From JAQGMJ01 sp036271855 (GTDB lineage Bacteria > Pseudomonadota > Gammaproteobacteria > Burkholderiales > JAEUOS01): a stretch of DNA of 7,389 bases. Where the stretch lies: positions 1 to 7,389 of the forward strand of contig DATAZV010000421.1 of the NCBI GenBank assembly GCA_036271855.1, given 5' to 3'. A program made the translations under genes and the position numbers. The notes beneath the pieces were generated by a model. It had not been told where the DNA came from and did not search any database. It worked only from the letters and a program-made list of their open reading frames with translations. Position 1 is the stretch's first letter; each line of letters opens with the position of its first letter. Positions 5,375 through 7,389 of this stretch are shown here, in pieces.

Positions 5375-6442
5375 ATGAAAAGCTGCCTGCTTGCCTTGCT
5401 GTTGCTGCTGGGCGCGCCCGCGTGGGCGCAATCCAGCGTGCCGGAGATTCCTTTTACCTCGGTGCCGAATTTTCTCAAGCTGCCGAAAGGGATGAACTTC
5501 GGCGAGGTGCCGGGGGTGGCGGTGAATTCCAAGGGGCACGTGTTCGTGTTCACCCGCTCCAACAGCGCGCACGGGCCGGCGTATGCGCCGACGGCGGCGC
5601 AACTGCTGGAGTTCGACCGCAACGGCAAGTTCATCCGCGAAATCGGCAAGGATTTGTATGCCTGGGCGTTTGCGCATACGGTGCGCATCGATCGCGACGA
5701 CAATATCTGGGCGATCGACAAGGGCTCGGACATGGTCGTCAAGTTCAACCAGGCGGGCCGGGTGGAGATGGTGTTCGGCCGCCGCAAGGAGTCGGCCGAG
5801 GTCGAGTCCAAGCCCTGGGAGCGCGACCTGGAAAAGCCGCTGCCGCATATCGACGGCCTGTTCCGCCAGCCGACCGACGTGGCCTGGGACTCGAAGGGCA
5901 ACACCTACATCACCGACGGCTACGTGAATTCGCGGGTGGCCAAGTACGACGCCAACGGCGACTGGGTCAAGTCCTGGGGCGAGCGCGGCACCGAGCCGGG
6001 GCAGTTCCGCCTGCCGCATACGATTGCCATCGACAAGGATGACAATGTTTACGTGGGAGACCGTTCGAACCGGCGCATCCAGGTGTTCGATACCGAGGGC
6101 AAGTTCCTGCGCATGTTCACCATCGACGTGGCGCCGGCGCCGGGGACCAAGTCGGTATACGGCAACACGCCGACGGGCGCTCGGCTGAATGCGGTGATCG
6201 GCTCGCCAAATTCGATTTGCATCACGCCCGGTCCGAATCAGGTGCTGTTCGTCGGCGAGCTGACCTTTCCGGGGCGAATTTTCAAGGTGGCGCTGGACGG
6301 CCGCGTGCTGGGGGTGATCGGCAAATCCGGGCGCAAGGTCGGGCAGTTTTCCGGCGGGCATCAACTGGCCTGTCCCTCCGAGCATGAGATCTATGTCGCG
6401 GAGACAGCGAACTGGCGGGTGCAGAAGGTGCTGCTGCACTGA
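5375..6442 (+). CDS. secreted NHL-repeat beta-propeller, PAL-like (peptidyl-alpha-hydroxyglycine alpha-amidating lyase fold)
   Basis: The 355-residue protein starts at the ATG preceded by GGAG (5365-5368) at 6 nt. Residues 1-18 form a Sec signal peptide (poly-Leu core, A-W-A then Q19). The rest is NHL/propeller blades with repeated V-A-x-D-x-x-G-N-x-Y-x-x-D patterns at about 45-60, 101-125, 166-191, 214-240, 278-305 and 328-352. The centre, QPTDVAWDSKGNTYITDGY then NSRV, PGQFRLPHTIAID, and DRSNRRIQVFD, closely follows the catalytic core of animal PAL. Likely equivalents, using rat PAL numbering from memory: R61 (R533), zinc ligands H101, H215 and H329 (H585, H690, H786), Y183 (Y654), R230 (R706). 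PAL cleaves alpha-hydroxyglycine to an amide and glyoxylate. No hydroxylating monooxygenase partner is visible and peptide amidation is not expected in bacteria, so the substrate is unknown. It probably acts in the periplasm or outside the cell. Confidence 0.82.
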   Translation: MKSCLLALLLLLGAPAWAQSSVPEIPFTSVPNFLKLPKGMNFGEVPGVAVNSKGHVFVFTRSNSAHGPAYAPTAAQLLEFDRNGKFIREIGKDLYAWAFAHTVRIDRDDNIWAIDKGSDMVVKFNQAGRVEMVFGRRKESAEVESKPWERDLEKPLPHIDGLFRQPTDVAWDSKGNTYITDGYVNSRVAKYDANGDWVKSWGERGTEPGQFRLPHTIAIDKDDNVYVGDRSNRRIQVFDTEGKFLRMFTIDVAPAPGTKSVYGNTPTGARLNAVIGSPNSICITPGPNQVLFVGELTFPGRIFKVALDGRVLGVIGKSGRKVGQFSGGHQLACPSEHEIYVAETANWRVQKVLLH

Positions 6443-6481
6443 GGCTCCGGGGTTTCATGGAGCGCATAACGGCAATAGCGC

Positions 6482-6509
6482 TTGACGCACCTGTCCGGAC
6501 AATTACAAT
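6482..6509 (+). promoter_or_regulatory. sigma70 promoter with an internal palindrome, upstream of the oxidoreductase gene
   Basis: TTGACG (6482-6487) and TACAAT (6504-6509) each match consensus at five of six bases and are 16 bp apart, predicting a start near 6516 and a leader of about 25 nt. The perfect palindrome TGTCCGGACA (6492-6501) fills the spacer, an ideal place for a repressor. It is part of CCTGTCCGGACAAT (6490-6503), matching 13 of 14 bases at 2808-2821. Confidence 0.6.
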
Positions 6510-6539
6510 CCGAGCATAACCTCCGAAAGACTGCGTTCC

Positions 6540-7389
6540 ATGAATCCAAAGAAAGAGATCGGACTGGCGATCATCGGCTCGGGGCGCATCGGCACCCTGC
6601 GCGCGCGCCTGGCGGCGATGCATCCCTCGGTGCGCTACATCGCCGTGTCGGACAGCAATCTGGCGGCGGCGGAAAAGCTGGCCAAGACGGTGGGCGCGCA
6701 GTATTTCAGCGACGACAACCTGGCGGCGATGAACCAGCCGGAAGTCAACGCGATCATCGTCGCCACCGCCGAACATGAGCACACCGCGCCGGTGCTGGCC
6801 GCGCTGAAAAAAAAGGTGCCGGTGCTGGTGGAAAAGCCCATCGCCCTTTCCGTGGATGATGCGGACAAGATGATCGCCACCGTCGGTGAGCTGGGCGGCG
6901 ACCTGCGGGTGGGCTACAGCCGGCGCTTCAAGATCCGCTACCACCTGGCGAAGGAGCAGATCGTCCAGGGGCGTCTGGGCAAAATCACCGGCGCTTGCGC
7001 GCGCCTGTACAACTCGCGCTCGCAATGCTTTGCCATGCTCGGCCGCAACAAGGAGGCGACGCCGGTGGTGGACGCGCTGACCTATTACGTCGACCTGATG
7101 GGCTGGCTGTTGGCCGACAACCCGGTGGTGGAGGTGTTCGCCAAGGGGCAGAAGGGCGTGATCGCCGAGAAGGGCTACGATGTCGAGGACGTCACCTGGG
7201 CGATCCTCACCTGCAAGGACGGGGCGGTGGTGAACCTCGGCGTGTCGTACGCGCTGCCGGAGAAGTGGCCCTCGGTGGGGCATTCGGCGCGCGTCGAATT
7301 GCTCGGCACCCACGGCACGCTGCTGATCAACGACGACCATACCGACCAGATCATGCAGACCGACGTCGGCTTTCCGCACGTCTACCTGC
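6540..7389 (+). CDS. Gfo/Idh/MocA-family NAD(P)-dependent oxidoreductase, 5' part
   Basis: The frame opens at ATG 6540 and stays open to the window end, giving 283 residues of a family usually 330-390 long. This start is chosen because the Rossmann fold begins at once: LAIIGSGRIG with G13-S-G15-R-I-G18. The ribosome site is weak (GAAAGA, 6525-6530). Further landmarks: VSDSN at the end of beta-2 (36-40), VIVATAEHEH-like strand (72-81), the signature EKP (98-100) and VGYSRRF (124-130). The C-terminal domain motif normally written D-x-x-x-H-x-x-D reads D178-A-L-T-Y182-Y-V-D185, with Tyr in place of the catalytic His. Family enzymes oxidise or reduce sugars, inositols, sugar acids or related polyols in the cytoplasm. 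It probably forms a new transcription unit from the promoter at 6482-6509. Codons 90-92 form an A8 run (6807-6814). The substrate is unknown. Confidence 0.88.
   Translation, partial: MNPKKEIGLAIIGSGRIGTLRARLAAMHPSVRYIAVSDSNLAAAEKLAKTVGAQYFSDDNLAAMNQPEVNAIIVATAEHEHTAPVLAALKKKVPVLVEKPIALSVDDADKMIATVGELGGDLRVGYSRRFKIRYHLAKEQIVQGRLGKITGACARLYNSRSQCFAMLGRNKEATPVVDALTYYVDLMGWLLADNPVVEVFAKGQKGVIAEKGYDVEDVTWAILTCKDGAVVNLGVSYALPEKWPSVGHSARVELLGTHGTLLINDDHTDQIMQTDVGFPHVYL

Noticed and set aside
5051..6439. 462-codon open frame on the - strand, antisense to the NHL gene and the end of the Bug gene
   Set aside because: Its translation is Arg/His/Leu-rich with no family motifs, and the + strand carries clear conserved proteins with signal peptides and RBSs. 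GC-rich codon use opens such antisense frames.
6444..6463. Possible terminator after the NHL gene (GCTCC/GGAGC arms)
   Set aside because: The 5-bp stem has a 10-nt loop and no T tract; it is too weak to call.
6282..7379. 365-codon open frame on the - strand over the oxidoreductase gene
   Set aside because: The + strand frame from 6540 has the GxGxxG and EKP motifs. The antisense translation is low-complexity, rich in His, Arg and Gln, and matches nothing I recognise.

Overview
The window is a stretch of GC-rich chromosomal DNA in which every supported gene lies on the + strand. A Bug-family (tripartite tricarboxylate transporter, TTT) binding protein, a Tat-exported branched-chain-amino-acid-type binding protein, a LysR regulator and GC-biased codon use together suggest a betaproteobacterium, probably Burkholderiales. 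Genus cannot be told from this sequence. I see no tRNA, rRNA, CRISPR array, transposase or phage gene.

Layout, left to right: (1) 3' part of a LysR-type regulator gene (to 580), with a possible weak terminator; (2) a promoter with a dyad at its predicted +1, then a flavin nitroreductase of the RutE / malonic semialdehyde reductase type (733-1332), followed by a short out-of-place copy of its own C-terminal codons, a 12-bp palindrome and a clear intrinsic terminator; (3) an enolase-superfamily dehydratase closely resembling D(-)-tartrate dehydratase TarD (1475-2644); (4) a 350-bp non-coding gap holding a candidate promoter/operator; (5) a Tat-secreted ABC-type solute-binding protein (2995-4239) and, after a strong terminator, a Bug-type solute-binding protein (4308-5279); (6) a secreted NHL-propeller protein with the active-site pattern of peptidyl-alpha-hydroxyglycine alpha-amidating lyase (PAL) (5375-6442); (7) the 5' part of a Gfo/Idh/MocA oxidoreductase (6540 to the window end).

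Functionally this reads as a catabolic and uptake neighbourhood for small organic acids. Two periplasmic binding proteins of unrelated transporter classes sit beside a secreted lyase-like propeller, a sugar-acid dehydratase and two redox enzymes. No transporter membrane component is in view, so the binding proteins are orphans here. A shared substrate is inference; terminators and separate promoters argue that the region is several transcription units rather than one operon.

The observations most worth following are the near-complete PAL catalytic set in the NHL protein, the duplicated 3' end behind the nitroreductase gene, a near-identical 14-bp motif in two promoter regions, the terminator wedged between the two binding-protein genes, and an A8 run forming an A AAA AAG slippery site in the oxidoreductase gene. 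Nothing here demonstrates a wholly new system.
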